Origin: Paracentrotus lividus | Taxonomy: Eukaryota > Echinodermata > Echinoidea > Camarodonta > Echinidae | Assembly: GCA_940671915.1 (NCBI GenBank) | Contig: CALNVZ010002100.1 | Location: 21,899,388-21,963,387 of the forward strand | Reading direction: 5' to 3' | DNA: 64,000 bases | Part shown: one piece after another, positions 27,401 through 37,666 of the stretch | How positions within the stretch are numbered: the first letter of the stretch is position 1 | Layout: each line of letters starts with the position of its first letter | Made by a program: the position numbers and the translations under genes | Notes under the pieces: generated by a model | What the model was told of the DNA's origin: nothing | Database searches by the model: none | The model's input: the letters and a program-made list of their open reading frames with translations, nothing else

Positions 27401-30400
27401 TTAAAATAACAAGGAAGGCATCCTCAGTTACATGTACATGTATTTACATTATTATAGTCTTGAACATGGAATAGAAAATGTATCTACATGTATAGTCTCG
27501 GTAACTTGCATTACAAAAAACAAAGGATTCAGTGCACCATGAGATATCTTTAAGATAGACGACACACTGCACACGAGCCACTTGCCATGAGTTGCAGTGT
27601 CCATCATCTGAAGATGCCAAGTGATCACTGCATATATATTTTGTAGAAAATTAAAAATAGGTTGTTAAAAACTTACAAAAAAAATCCAGACCCACAGACT
27701 GTTTGGTAAGCTTTAACAATGTTTACCATGTACCCTAGATTCGTCGAGTCTATATACATGTATGTTGTACATGTATTATTATTGAAACCTCACAACTACG
27801 GACAAATCTGAGAAAAATTCTACATCTTAATCACAACAAATGTTAAATGTTCCATGAGAGCACAAAAAATGACCCCAGAGAAAAACAGAAGAAAAAAACC
27901 CCACAGAACTGACCAACATTTAAGTAAATGTGGTTGTATACAGCTGAAAATAAATCAACCAAGGACAAAGTCACATTATGCACCACATCCTTTACACTCC
28001 TAAAATACTTCACACAAACAACATGTTTGTTGGGAAATGTTCATTTTACAACTGGAGATGATGAATGGCTATATATATAAAATATGGGAAATATGAACTA
28101 AAATCTAGAAGACATTTTCTTAAATAAGAAAACATTTAATGACTGAAATTTTCCTTGAAAGAGCAGCATAGCCACAAATAGCTTTAATAAAAATAAAAAT
28201 AAAGTGTGCCATGTTAGTTTTTATCACAATTTCATTTAACAAAGGAATAAAAACAAAACATGCTGAAAACTTACATTAAACATGTAGGTAGTTTCTTGGT
28301 ATATGCCGTATTTAAAGCTCAAGTTATAAGATTCATATTTTCACTTAAAAATGCACCATAATAATCAAATTGCAAATTCATCACATTATAGTTTCCTATC
28401 CCTGAGCAATAACAAGAGAATGTAGAGTATAGGAAGACATGAACTACATGTGTATGACATTTAAGTGCTTTTGTTTTGGGCACGACGGAACCTGAGATGA
28501 CAAAAACATTCGACTCAACTGTCAGTCATGCAAAGTATCCATTCTCTCCAAAAAAATTGTCATTTCTCAGAACAGTGGCAAATTGACCTGATTCCCCCTT
28601 TAACATAAATTTGGTTTCAGAAATTTCCTTTTCTACTTATTCTACCCTGTCCAATTTTTTTCCTAATGTTATGTTTTTCTCTTTTGAAAAATTATTATTA
28701 TTTTTTTTTCTATTATCTTTATTTACTTATGTATCAATTTTTTTTTTAATCCTTCTTTATGTTATTTATTGTTTTTCCTCACTTTCCTTTTGTTGTTTTT
28801 GCTCCCTTTCATTTTGTTATTCATTTTTTTTCTCAAGATTTCTTTATATATGGTAATATTTGTAAAAACTTCACTCCTTATCTCATTTAATGTTTTTCCT
28901 CTTTTCTTTAATGTAATTTTTTTTCCTTGTAACATTCTTTGTCCATATGACCAACTATGTAGCATTCTCTGGTTGAACCGTCAAAGATTTGACTCACAAA
29001 CCTTCAGATACAAACATGCACAGACAGGTTCAATATCTACATGTAAACTTACATATAGCGTCGCAGGCTCTGACATTGCCCAAAATGAATGCATATTCTT
29101 TATGTGTACTTTGTATGTGCTTTTCATTCCATGTTTTTTCCAATCTAAACACAGCAGTATCTGGTTTCCCAATATTCAATTCATTTTAATTCAATTCATT
29201 CAAATTTGATGCATAAAACACAGGAAGAACCATATTGTATAACCCTTTATTCACTAAAATCTTTTGTTCTGGGCAGTTAGACTCTTTTGTCATCAATGAC
29301 AAGAAACACTGGCATATATATATTTTGGTATACTATAAAACCAATAGGGAATCTAAACCTGACTCCCATAGAGAAAGCATTATATATAGTTCACTATAAT
29401 GTGAACTTACACATCGGGTGTAAAGTTGAAGCTGTTTAAGGATAAAGAATTTGGATTCGGTCAAGCTATATCTGTGAGAAAACAAGATCACATCCCTATA
29501 ATGAAATGCTAGTGGTTTCTATACTTGAAGAAAAATACAAAATTGGAGACCAACACATCATGATCTTTGCCACTCTGTACCCAAGTGCACATGTAGGATT
29601 TATTCCTTGAAACGCTGTTGGTATACACATAGCCTAACCATGAGTAATTGCTATGTAGATATCTTGGCAGTATACCAGAAACAAACTAGTACATACATAA
29701 TATTGTCTGATGAAAGACGGTCATACGTGTATTAGTCATTTTACACATATTTAATGCCCTAGCTTCGAATACTTCAGGTCATCAGTACATGTAGCATACA
29801 TGTACATCTCTTATTAAGATCACTGACTGGAATGACAAGATGTGTAGGCCTAAGTAGTCTATGTTTCAATGCAACTAGAAGTCATTTCCCCAAATGTTCA
29901 TCACAGTCATGCTCATTTTGAATGTACTAAAACCCACAAAAAATGTTTTACATTAACAAGACACAATTCAGCTTAGTGATACATGTAGTTATACTGATTA
30001 TGGTGACCAGGATTTCATTGGAGGGGGGGGGGGCGGGGGGCCAAATTGAAATTTCTAGATTTTGGCTACACCCTATTTTCCTGTTACGCCAGGCGAGCAA
30101 AAACGTATCAAAAATTTCACATCACGCTGGACCGAGCAATAAGCTGGGGAGAGGGGGTGGGGGGGTCTTCATTTTTTTTGCCTTTTCAGCCTCAAGAGAT
30201 CATAGTATCGATCATATGGGAGGGTTCATTCAGTGGTTACCTCAATCCATCTACAATTTCCCCCTGTTTTTTCCCTTTTTTCTTCCCCCCCCCCCCCCGC
30301 CCCCCAAAATACAAAAAAGGTGCCTACCCTGGATCCTGTGCTTGTGTATAAGAAATATATTCGCGTCAGATATATCGTGATTTTGGACTAATTTGGGAAA

Positions 30401-32202
30401 TTCACAAGTGGATAGTTTTACAATTTTTGTGACGTTTTCATTGCTATAAATAGCCTTATGTTGAAGTGGAAATATTCATGAAAATTACCACTTATACTTA
30501 ACATAAAATATAAAAAAAAATTTAATTAACATGTACTTGACGTTTCTTAAAATAAATGAAATCGAAATTGACTTTATTTCTTATGTATAAATGTATGTAC
30601 CAGAAAAGATTTTCTCCCCTTTAGTCAAAGGTCATTTTCTCTTACCAACTTAAACAATATAGTACTCCATATAAATTATCTGTACAGCATACAACTGGCA
30701 TCATATCAACCCCAATACAATAAGAGGGTTGTACATTGTAAATTAGAAAAACATGAAGCTCATACACCTGTATTTACTATCCACTTAAGTAGCTTAGTCA
30801 AGCATAAACATATCAACTAGAAGAATAGCAGGATTTGGGAAGACAAGATCTAAACAGGGTTAAAATATCTTTCTTGTATTTATCACAACAAAAATTTTGC
30901 GCAAAGATTAGCAGACTGTGTGAATTGAAAAAACAGCAAATATATCAGCCTTCTTATGCATGTTTCGAATGGGTTCAAAGAACATGATTTTTTTGTAGTG
31001 GAGTTGCAGAGCAAATTTAAGAACCAGTGAATGTTTTGAGGCTGCTCAGAGGACACAAATTTAGCATTGCTTACAAGAACTAGAATTGCAATTAGTATAT
31101 TCTGTCTAATAGTATATAAAAAGGAAGAATGTTGGGGCATATACATGTTACTTCTACATGTAGGTCATGGATAAAAACTAGATGGAGTAGTGAGGTGAGG
31201 CTACATTTGTAACTCAGAGCTTGTCAGTATATGCAGCAAAATTAGGATCCTGCAACTCCAAAGGTGGGAAATTTTAATAAGGTCATTAGGAAACACTCCA
31301 AACCCCTACAATGTAAATGTATAAGCACAAGTACCGGTATGAAATCCTAGCTTACTAAATATCCCAAAACTGGGTGATAGATATAAAAATGTATATAGAT
31401 AAATATTTTTGGCTTAATTCTTAGAAAAAGAACGACAAAGGCTTCACTTTTGTTAGTATTAGGTGTCCAGACACCCAATCCCCTTCTACCTATAGAGAGC
31501 GCTGTAGCTTGTACAAGTTTCCCAGGTTTCCCATTTCAAGAAAACAAAATTCCCTGATTTTCCCTGATGAAGTCTCAAAATTCCCTGACAATAATTTAAA
31601 CTCATTTCCATTTCTTGCATGTTTTGCTACACTAAAAATCCACCATAGTCAGTAATACAATCAATTTTGTTTTGATACAACAGTCTGACTGACTACCGTA
31701 CTTTCGATTTTTGGGTCAATCAAAGTCCCTAATTTTTCCCTGATTTATGCATTTTTTAATCAAATTCCCTGACTCTTCCCTGACTGGAAAAAAAGTAAAC
31801 TTATTATCTCTGATTTCCCTGATTGGCTGGGAACCCTAGGGCATCTTAATTGTTGCAGTGGACCAAGAGGGAGAACGATATAAAGCAATCCCAATCTGAT
31901 AGTAAAAAAATAGTAAGTCATTTGTATTTTGGGGGTCAGATAAAAAATTTTTTTGAGGCCTTACAATAATAAATCCTGACGTTATGAAGTTGACCCTACC
32001 GAAAGTGATTCACTCTTGCTTTACTTTTGTAACAAAGAAGTGTAGATCTATGCTAACCCGCAGAAAATTATATCATTTCCAAGTCACAAGATGTAGTCTA
32101 GTTTAAAAAAAAACAAAAAAAACAAAAAAAACCTAGTTCCTGTACACTATTACATGTAGATGCACAAAGACTGGCAGTGCCAGGAAGGGGAGCAGGGGAT
32201 GC

Positions 32203-32234
<32 letters not shown>

Positions 32235-34851
32235 CCCATAATCTGAAAAACACTCACTGACTGTACGAGTAAAAATCTGGAAAAAAAACTTGGCCACACC
32301 CATCTGAAAACAAATTCTGTTTGGGTGATGTTGTGTCTTGTGGTGGCCATGGCTGGGGGGCCTCCAGTATGCGTAACAAAGGAAAATATACATACGTGCA
32401 TACACATACGATGGCTTATACTAGCCCATTAGAAGTTGAATTTGCCCCCCAGCTATGGTTGCCATAAGTTGCACTGCCCTGAAGTTAGATTGGTCTATAG
32501 GACCTGGCGCCCCCTCCCCCTACCCCTATATGACAATCCTTGATATGCCACTGCACATGGAATAAAGGGTTATTTTTGTCACTTACACTTATTGCATGGT
32601 CAATTATTATTGACCTTGCACCGCCAAGTAGCTATACACGGCGGACGCTCACCCCTGAAAAAGCCACCGATTTTTCTGCCTTGTTTTAAAATCATCAGAC
32701 GTTTTTACTATTCAAAAAGTGTCCTATATTAAAAGTTTAGATCTAGTCTAACTCTATAATATGTAACTACTTTTTAGTTTAAAAAAATGTAAAAAAAACT
32801 GGGAAAAAGCTCACCGCTTTGCGTAGACTGTGTTCTCCGTGTGGATCTTGCAGGAAAGAGAATTTTTCTTAGAACGTTAGTCTCGTATATAGGCGTCTTA
32901 ATTTTATCACTCAAGCAATGAGTTGATCTTTACTCGTTGGATCAGGAAATTTATTTGTTTCAAAACGAGATTTGTTATAAAATTGGTCTGCAAATTATTT
33001 GCCCCCCCCCGGCAGTTTCAATCTCTCCTCTCCCTTAATCCATAATCCTTTCTTCTGCTTTCTCCCCCCCTCTCTCTTTTCCCTTCCTGTTAATTTCTGC
33101 CCCAATGGGCCTTCCTACATGATTGGGTGAAAAAAAAACACTTTGCAGAAGTTTATGGATCTCAGGCACGTATCCAGGGTGGCAGCCGGCACTACCCCCC
33201 CCCCCCCCCCCCCCCTTTACAAAAATAAAAATAAAAAAAAAAAAAAAAAAAATAAATTACAAAAAAAAGATACTTAATTGGGCAAAGAAAAGATGATACT
33301 TCGAATGTACCCAGTCATCTTGGAATCATGGAAAACATATTACGGGCAAAGGGAAAGGAAGACCACAGAGAGTGGAGAGAGAGGAGAGGAGGAAAGAGGA
33401 GGGGGTTGATGTAGTGGTTTTTGTTTTTTTTGTTTTTCCATCATAAATCCCCCGCCTCCCCCCCCCCAAAAAAAAAATAGAGAAAAAGAAAAGTAAAGTC
33501 GAAAACGGACCAGCTCGATTTTTTTATTTATTGTATGGGCAAAAAAAAACATCTAACGTTACCCCCCCCCCCCTCCAAAAAGAAAAAAAAGAGAAAAAAA
33601 AAGAAAAACATGAAAGAAAAAAGGGGGGCAATATATGTCAGGGTAAAAAAATGGTTTGTACCCCAGAAGGTTAGAAAATTCCAAAACTTTTTGGCACCCC
33701 CTCTCTGTGAAATACTCGATCCGCCATTGTATCTTTAACTGGTGGGACTACCTGAATAAATTCATTCGATAAAAAATCTCCTTCGGGCCTGGAAGAAAGC
33801 TAGTCCCGTTATGAGGTCAACTGAGTTCCGCGGGTCAATCTTGTTTACAATTTGTAAACAAACATCGTCAATTACACGATAGTCAATCACAAAATATTAT
33901 CGTAGTATTCTAATGCTTTATTGAATGAGTTCTTTCCTCTTATTATTCAAGTTCTTTGGGCTGCAAGCCCTCAACGTCGCTCAACGTATATTTAGCTGGT
34001 GCACGGTCGAACCCGATCTCATTCACTGAAGTGGCTGATAGGAAGTACAGAATACGACTGAAATATAAGCACCTCAACAACTTTATCATCTCACTCTATA
34101 GATCTACTGCTGCCCAACATACAGAATTCTAGTGATAGATCAGGTGAGTGTGAAATTTATTGTCAATTTTAACAATATTGTTGGTAACAGGTCAAAAAAG
34201 GGAATGGGTGGCCGATGGGGAATGCGTCAAATGCCTTCAGTCCGTTTCAGGGTATGTCTGCACGCATATGTGTATTTTTGTAAACTTCTTTTTATATAGT
34301 AATTACTTTTGACTAGCCTTGTCTTGCATACATTGCAATGGAAGGTCAGATGCAAGGCCTGTTTGTCCCTGCCACTAGCGCAATGCGCGCGGGTTGGTCT
34401 TCCTTTCCGATCCCCCCTCCCACCACTGCCACCCCCCCCCCCTCCCAGGCTCCTGCTGATATCTAGATCTAGATCTATTTCTTGTTCATTATCCTTGATC
34501 ACGTTTTTCTCTGGCCTGGATTACGCAAATAGAATTCAATTTAGCCAAACCAGACACAAGCATACGTCTACAAATAAAACCATAAATCATCGCAATCGAA
34601 CGTCCATTGCACAATTTCCCTAATATCATTTAATATGTTCACAATAGTGGAATAGACTCCACTGTCCACACTACACACTGAGTGCTTACGTTGCTGCTGC
34701 GAGTGCGACTGTGCGAGTGCGAGTAGAAACGATATTCAGATAACATCTTTGAAAAATGAGCACGAAAAATATACAATTACATAGATTGAAAAGGATACAA
34801 CTTTATTATGTCTCCGTCTATTCTTTTCTTATTCGGTGGTGGTGAAGACAT
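9294..34851 (-). CDS. UBE2H: UBE2H, E2 ubiquitin-conjugating enzyme (whole gene, 7 coding exons)
   Basis: E2 enzyme that accepts ubiquitin from E1 as a thioester on its active-site cysteine and passes it to substrates; the vertebrate protein works with the CTLH/GID (MAEA) E3 ligase (family knowledge). Exons in transcript order: 34,799-34,851; 24,359-24,435; 21,562-21,635; 16,955-16,994; 16,076-16,128; 12,976-13,104; 9,294-9,412. If exon 3 were 75 bp the joined frame would give 181 residues, against 183 in human. Visible landmarks are the HPN motif (IYHPNIDEA, residues 74-82), active-site Cys87 in [10 protein letters not shown], the [12 protein letters not shown] stretch and an acidic Ser-rich tail ending EGMEL. 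Every intron has GT/AG ends and matching phases except at exon 3, which is one base short and carries indels. The gene is stretched to 25 kb by repeats. Identity is certain; the integrity of exon 3 is not. Confidence 0.95.
9483..10085 (-). mobile_element. 5'-truncated L2/CR1-like LINE, reverse transcriptase C-terminus
   Basis: On the minus strand 153 codons contain the typical C-terminal pattern of jockey/L2/CR1 reverse transcriptases: [57 protein letters not shown] and a final [12 protein letters not shown]. It is followed by the L2-style 3' end with AGCGCT, TCTATAAAAATCTGATGTAT and an ATT microsatellite at about 9,488-9,504. The catalytic palm is missing, so it is dead on arrival. It lies in the last intron of UBE2H in the same orientation. 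Confidence 0.85.
10200..10520 (+). mobile_element. Short LINE 3' fragment, plus strand
   Basis: The open frame ends [19 protein letters not shown], like the last residues of L2/CR1 ORF2 proteins, and is followed at about 10,480 by GAAACGCTCTATAAATTTGA, resembling the L2-type 3' tail. It is in opposite orientation to the fragment just left of it. Short and degraded. Confidence 0.5.
10600..11430. mobile_element. Foldback element (arms about 310 bp)
   Basis: Left arm 10,600-10,915 and right arm 11,112-11,430 are reverse complements over most of their length; markers are AGCACTGGTATTGC at the outside and TTCCATTATCCTTGTGGCAA at the inner edge. Roughly 200 bp unique spacer. No transposase. It lies in the last intron of UBE2H. 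Confidence 0.8.
11431..12079. other. Intronic sequence, no gene
   Basis: UBE2H intron. A perfect 11-bp stem with 4-base loop (CATCTTCATAC-CAAT-GTATGAAGATG) lies at about 11,596-11,621. A T-run followed by a G-run occurs at 11,715-11,740. A 66-codon Cys-containing plus frame at 11,437 has no recognised family. Confidence 0.4.
12085..12562. repeat. Composite repeat: CCAAT-containing block plus palindrome (copy 1)
   Basis: Begins GAATGTTGAATAATCCTGTC and continues CTCTGATTGGTCAAAAG, nearly identical to the block at 48,940. It ends in a palindrome (about 12,387-12,562) with GTTTCTAGACTGCTC in both arms and ATATATTGACTGC at both edges. The middle holds no open frame. The counterpart at 48.94-49.71 kb holds a Crypton-type exon in the middle. 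Confidence 0.65.
12976..13104 (-). CDS. UBE2H: UBE2H coding exon 6
   Basis: Encodes (D)[20 protein letters not shown] followed by [20 protein letters not shown] and IR, the helical C-terminal part of the UBC fold. The [12 protein letters not shown] run is essentially invariant in the family. Acceptor atgcag, donor GTAAG. No indels, so base quality is good here, in contrast with exon 3. Confidence 0.97.
13777..15605. mobile_element. Non-autonomous TIR DNA transposon, copy 1 (1.83 kb)
   Basis: Left end TGTGATACGTCTTGTCGAAA and right end, reverse-complemented, TGTGATGCGTCACGTCGAAA; each is flanked by TA. The inside is homologous along its length to the element at 60,292-62,327 in the same orientation, with many small indels and one block missing here. 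No transposase frame is visible. It lies in the UBE2H intron between exons 5 and 6. Confidence 0.85.
15851..16009. mobile_element. Palindromic MITE, GGGCCC-GTAACA termini
   Basis: About 160 bp. The left end GGGCCCCGTAACACAAAGAT mirrors the right end (GGGCCCTGTAACAAAAAGGT on the other strand), followed on both sides by TGTGATTGAT-like sequence. Fully palindromic in outline, no coding. It stops about 66 bp from UBE2H exon 5. Confidence 0.75.
16076..16128 (-). CDS. UBE2H: UBE2H coding exon 5 (active-site Cys)
   Basis: Encodes [17 protein letters not shown] with split codons at both ends. The Cys falls at residue 87 once exon 3 is counted as full length, the same number as the catalytic cysteine of the human protein. 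Acceptor cctctttcag and donor GTAAAT. A small palindromic MITE ends only about 70 bp downstream in the intron. Confidence 0.97.
16955..16994 (-). CDS. UBE2H: UBE2H coding exon 4 (HPN motif)
   Basis: A 40-base exon encoding (G)[12 protein letters not shown](A), with acceptor tctctccag and donor GTAAGTTAT. It carries the His-Pro-Asn signature of active E2 enzymes, in which the Asn supports the transition state. Human has GFMNKIFHPNIDEA in the same place. Phases 1 and 2 at its ends fit exon 5 and the expected end of exon 3. Confidence 0.96.
16995..18526. other. UBE2H intron, no gene
   Basis: AT-rich intronic sequence between exons 4 and 3. I see no repeat end, domain or RNA gene. Open frames up to 99 codons are hydrophobic AT-rich chance frames. 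Confidence 0.5.
18527..21378. mobile_element. Foldback element interrupted by a second foldback
   Basis: Left arm 18,527-19,070; right arm split into 19,450-19,784 and 21,191-21,378. Markers: ACACCTCTACTTTGG and TCAAATAAACCAATT outside, ATCATGAAAAAGT-like and TGCCAGCGTGTGGTGACGGG at the inner edge. The middle 19,070-19,450 is a spacer with an 87-codon frame of no known family. The right arm is cut by the element at 19,785-21,190, so this one is older. It lies in UBE2H intron 3. Confidence 0.85.
19785..21190. mobile_element. Inner foldback element, GGTCATTCCATGCCA termini
   Basis: Starts GGTCATTCCATGCCA and ends TGGCATGGAATGACCCT, with TA on both sides (19,783-19,784 and 21,191-21,192). The arms (about 600 bp) contain AACGGTCCGTTGGTTTCCGA and TTCCATTTCAACGGCACAA and their reverse complements; the centre is near 20,500. 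It carries a DR1-type AGGTCAAAGGTCA at about 20,863-20,875. No transposase seen. Confidence 0.85.
21562..21635 (-). pseudogene. UBE2H: UBE2H coding exon 3 with frame-breaking indels
   Basis: The segment lies between a good acceptor (tgcag) and a consensus donor (GTAAGTATG). It is recognisable in pieces as the family stretch between YGPxG and GFxNK: TLYEGG in one frame, KVR in a second, and YKSPSI-G in the third. The family needs 75 bases here for phase (2 + 24 codons + 1); 74 are present, with roughly two bases lost near the expected Trp and one gained after Arg. In any single frame the downstream exons would be misread. Either the assembly is wrong here, or this is a decayed copy and the true exon is unseen. 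I found no second copy between exons 2 and 4. The lesion is described only and not repaired. Confidence 0.75.
21636..23289. other. UBE2H intron 2, left part
   Basis: No gene. A c-run followed by an a-run occurs at 22,267-22,286 and again around 23,080-23,101. The minus-strand frame at 22,879-23,163 ends in a Cys-rich run ([22 protein letters not shown]) that faintly recalls transposase zinc-binding tails, but it is too short to assign. Confidence 0.35.
23290..24200. repeat. Tandem GACCTTTGACCT repeat with GGGACGGA end
   Basis: Five to six imperfect units of about 145 bp, each with GACCTCTGTGACCTTTGACC, a CATGACCCCAAAATCT block, AAGTTTGAAGTTGA and ACGGTTCTTAAGTTAT. It closes near 24,120-24,195 with GGGACGGAACGACGG and CATAATGCCTCCGG. 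The same family is at 50.6-51.06 and 51.83-52.26 kb. AGGTCA direct repeats recur on the minus strand. Confidence 0.75.
24359..24435 (-). CDS. UBE2H: UBE2H coding exon 2
   Basis: One base completes Leu18, followed by [20 protein letters not shown] and YGPKG, then one base of the next codon. It aligns residue by residue with the first helix and first strands of the UBC fold. Acceptor ttcaaacag and donor GTAAGTAC are both good. Upstream intron 1 is about 10.4 kb. Confidence 0.97.
24436..29990. other. UBE2H intron 1, left part
   Basis: About 5.5 kb of AT-rich sequence with no recognised gene, RNA or repeat boundary. T-rich tracts at 28,680-28,930 produce long hydrophobic chance frames on both strands. 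Confidence 0.5.
29996..30345. repeat. G-run/C-run repeat fragment
   Basis: Opens with GACCAGGATTTCATTGG and a G-run, closes with a C-run then TACCCTGGATCC. The inverted CCAGGAT/ATCC(A)GG edges and homopolymer interiors look like the CAGTGGCGGATCCAGG-type MITEs seen again at 33.17 kb. The reading frames within are repeat. Confidence 0.45.
31500..31848. mobile_element. TTCCCTGA-rich element, possibly hAT MITE
   Basis: Seven CCCTGA motifs, mostly as TTCCCTGA, within about 330 bp, with GTTTCCCAGGTTTCCC near the left edge and GGCTGGGAACCCTAGGG at the right. hAT elements often carry CAGGGTTCCCA ends and clustered subterminal motifs; the assignment is by that resemblance only. Confidence 0.5.
32160..32560. 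repeat. C-tract repeat, low-complexity
   Basis: A 28-base C-run interrupted by one G at about 32,204-32,236, followed by GGCCATGGCTGGGGGGCC and ending near ATATGCCACTGCACATGG. Probably a MITE of the same broad kind as at 33.17 kb. Glycine-rich minus-strand frames are artefacts of the C-run. Confidence 0.45.
33170..33738. mobile_element. MITE with CAGTGGCGGATCCAGG-like ends, filled with C and A runs
   Basis: Left edge AGGCACGTATCCAGG; right edge, reverse-complemented, CAATGGCGGATCGAG. Between them lie alternating C-runs and A-runs (33,195-33,215, 33,230-33,252, 33,461-33,477, 33,563-33,600). No coding. Homopolymers make the length unreliable. Confidence 0.5.
33739..34798. other. UBE2H intron 1, right end
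   Basis: No gene recognised. A plus-strand donor-like GATCAG|GTGAGTG lies at about 34,139-34,150; an antisense first exon is possible but unsupported. A C-run occurs at 34,433-34,444, and AGATCTAGATCTA at about 34,462-34,478. Confidence 0.35.
34799..34851 (-). CDS. UBE2H: UBE2H coding exon 1 (start codon)
   Basis: Encodes [17 protein letters not shown] plus two bases of the next Leu codon, closely like the human N-terminus. The start at 34,851 is chosen by homology and has A at -3. The frame stays open upstream to another ATG at 34,998, but that 49-codon extension has no counterpart in the family and is probably 5' UTR. The donor reads TT|GTATCC, a weak site, yet its phase joins exon 2 exactly. 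Confidence 0.93.
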
Positions 34852-37203
34852 CTTGGAAAAGGCTAATTCTGGGTTACTTCTTTTTAATGAAAGCACAGCT
34901 GATTTCCACAACAGGCCGCCCACAGCAACTCGCAGAAAACCGAACTTTGCCGAACGAACCAAAACAATGACAGAAGTGGTCTCTTCCAAAAATAGCACGG
35001 GGGCAAATAAGTTCAGTGATTAATTGAATCGGTTGTGATAATTAAAAAGGGTTTTTATATGTTTATAGGTATTGATCTATTATGGTTTGGCATCAATATT
35101 TTAGCAGTATGTAGTACTTTAAGTATATATTTTTCTTTAACATAATAATTTAATTCCATTTTCATAAGCATCAATTCAGCTTACGCTATCATTCCTCTGA
35201 TATTCCACCCGTTTCTAGAAATGATGTTAGCACATGAGCTTTTTGACCGGTTGAAAAGGTCACATACGAACGGTACGGGTTGAGGATATTGCATAATATG
35301 CAAATTAGGTAAACAACCTATCAACAAGGATCAGCTGTGATCCTCTAATTATATTTTAAAACGAGTTTTTTATTCATAGTAACTGGATTATACCCGTTTG
35401 ACTTTCATCAAATCAATACATGATTTGTACCAAAGCATCATACACATTCCTGTAATATAATCCTTTCACACCTTTCAAAATGACACAAGAAAATTCGAAA
35501 AATAACACTATTTATCTTCTTTCGTGTTTTTTTATAATAGAAAAAATATATATATATTTACAAATTGAAAATATATATTGTTTTGATATAAGATGACCCA
35601 TATCATATCAGATCGACATTGATTAAATAAGCATATTTTTTTTCATCATACTGTGGGAAAATACGTAAATATAGTTATATTTTCACTCACCAGGCTGCAT
35701 CACTGAGTTGATTCAAATATCCTGTTCATCCGATACGAGGGGCGGCGATCGAGAGGGATATTATATAATCCTTGAAGTGGAGTATATTATGGTATTGCAC
35801 AAGTCCCGATGATATAAATAAATGCACGAAGATGACATGAAAATATATACACAAGTATAGATGTGAAGCGAGCGGTAATATAATGTCAGCGAATATATCG
35901 AGAATGGAATATATAGCAGATGGAATATATTACAAATTGATGATGAAGAACGGAAGATGACGATATAAGAGTTCCGCTGGTGAAAAGCGATAATAAATGC
36001 GATTGATGTGAAGTTGGAATATGTTCACGAAAGTCACAGAAATAAATCAAAGTTCGCGAGAACTAAACACAACGTAAACGATTTATTCCAGTTATTGGAA
36101 TTCCAAAGAAATGATAAAGTTATTCGGAGTCGTAGACAACTTGTAGAAGTTTCCATGTTGGAATCGAAACAAGAAGTGTTGGAGGCGAGAAAAAGATGAA
36201 ATTGGGTGAGAAAGTCTCTTTTCGGAGCACATGGAATAATTTATTGTCATTGGTGAATTTCCATGTCAATAACTCGTTTCCATGCGAACGGAGGAGTGGC
36301 AATCGTGTCAATGACTTTCAAATGTTGATATTCAATATTTTCATAATAATGCAAGTATTTGCAGAAGTTAAAACAAAGAACAGACACAACCGGAAAATGT
36401 TACACAAAGAACTCCAGTGCAAAGTGTCAATTGTGGCTAAAAGTACGATGAATTATTTACAAACTGGCGTCTAGATGATGTGGAGTTCCTACAATACCTT
36501 TATTAAGTATATATGCCAATAGCTAGGCTGTAACTAGAAAATAACTTATTCACAAAAAGTATTTAATTGATTTAGTGAGTACCAGGTATTATAATTTGAA
36601 AACATATAGTAGATTGTTTTAAGAATATCTACAGAATTATTCACAAAATTTGAAAAAATAATACTTTTTAATTTCTGTGAATTCAAACTACAGATGTGTC
36701 TCGTTAAGAAAAAATAAGCAACTCCAGAATATCTTTCAGATTCTCTAATAATACTACTAAAGTGCCATTGTCATAATCCATTTTAGGTAAGGCCTGTGGA
36801 AACTACATTAGCAGAAGTTGTTTTAGGGAGAGTTAGGGTTAGTTCTTTGATGGGGGAGAGAGGGTGAATATTTCATCAGAAAGTGACTGGAGAGAAATTC
36901 TCAAATACTACCTGCACAAGGCAGAGGATGTCTCATTGTTAAATGTGAAGGATTTTAAATAATGATGTACATGTAGAGTCAAAGCTACCACAGTCGAATC
37001 TGTTGGGACTTCAGAAATAAAATAATCTTTGAAAAATAAAGACTTATGAGGAGTTTAAAACAATAGAATGTTAAGAGATGACTTGAAAAGACATTTTACT
37101 TTTTTTTACTTGACTTGTGCCAGTTCAAATAAGGCAAAGTTGACTGTGTATAGATGGGCAATCACACATTCAACAGATTCTCATTTGGTGCAACATGGCT
37201 ATA
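34852..37203. other. Upstream region of UBE2H, no second gene
   Basis: Presumed 5' UTR and promoter side of UBE2H. There is no CpG-rich core or TATA box I would commit to. ATTGCATAATATGCAAATTA at about 35,291-35,310 has two octamer-like (ATTTGCAT) sites in inverted array. The GA/AT-rich stretch 35,700-36,470 has open frames up to 92 codons without any recognised family. Confidence 0.4.
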
Positions 37204-37666
37204 CAGTCTGTGTCCAAAAAAAAAATGGTACAGTCAGGGAAAAAATAATTTAGGTGTGAAATCTTTTCAAAGGATGTGTGTATGTCGTACCAAATTAAAG
37301 CCAAAAGATTTTCCTTGCTGATGTGCTTTGTTCTTATGATTTGCTTTCGTAAAACAAAAGTTATGCTCAATTTTGTGCGACGAGGAACAAATTGAAATTA
37401 CGCACTTCTATTGTTTTGAAGCGCTGAATTCATGACCATTATGCGAAACCTACGCAAAGGCATGGGACAGCGTGCGAAAAAGGGATTTTTCTTGATAGTA
37501 GACAACTAGTCATTTTTCAAAAATTACAGCACCAAATGTTATGAAAAAAATTGCAATAGATGTCCTGCTTTATGAAAATACTAAACAATACCACGTTGTG
37601 ATGAATCTTCATACTATTAAAAAAAAGAAGGTTTTTCACCTGTACCATTTTATTTGACACAGACTG
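37204..37666. mobile_element. Tc1/mariner-like MITE, CAGTCTGTGTC termini
   Basis: Left end CAGTCTGTGTCCAAAAAAAA with TA before it; right end, reverse-complemented, CAGTCTGTGTCAAATAAAAT with TA after it; both continue to ATGGTACAG. 463 bp, no transposase. TA target and CAGT start suggest Tc1/mariner. Confidence 0.8.

Noticed and set aside
32133..32407. Glycine-run proteins on the minus strand
   Set aside because: Produced by a C homopolymer; length uncertain and no coding context.
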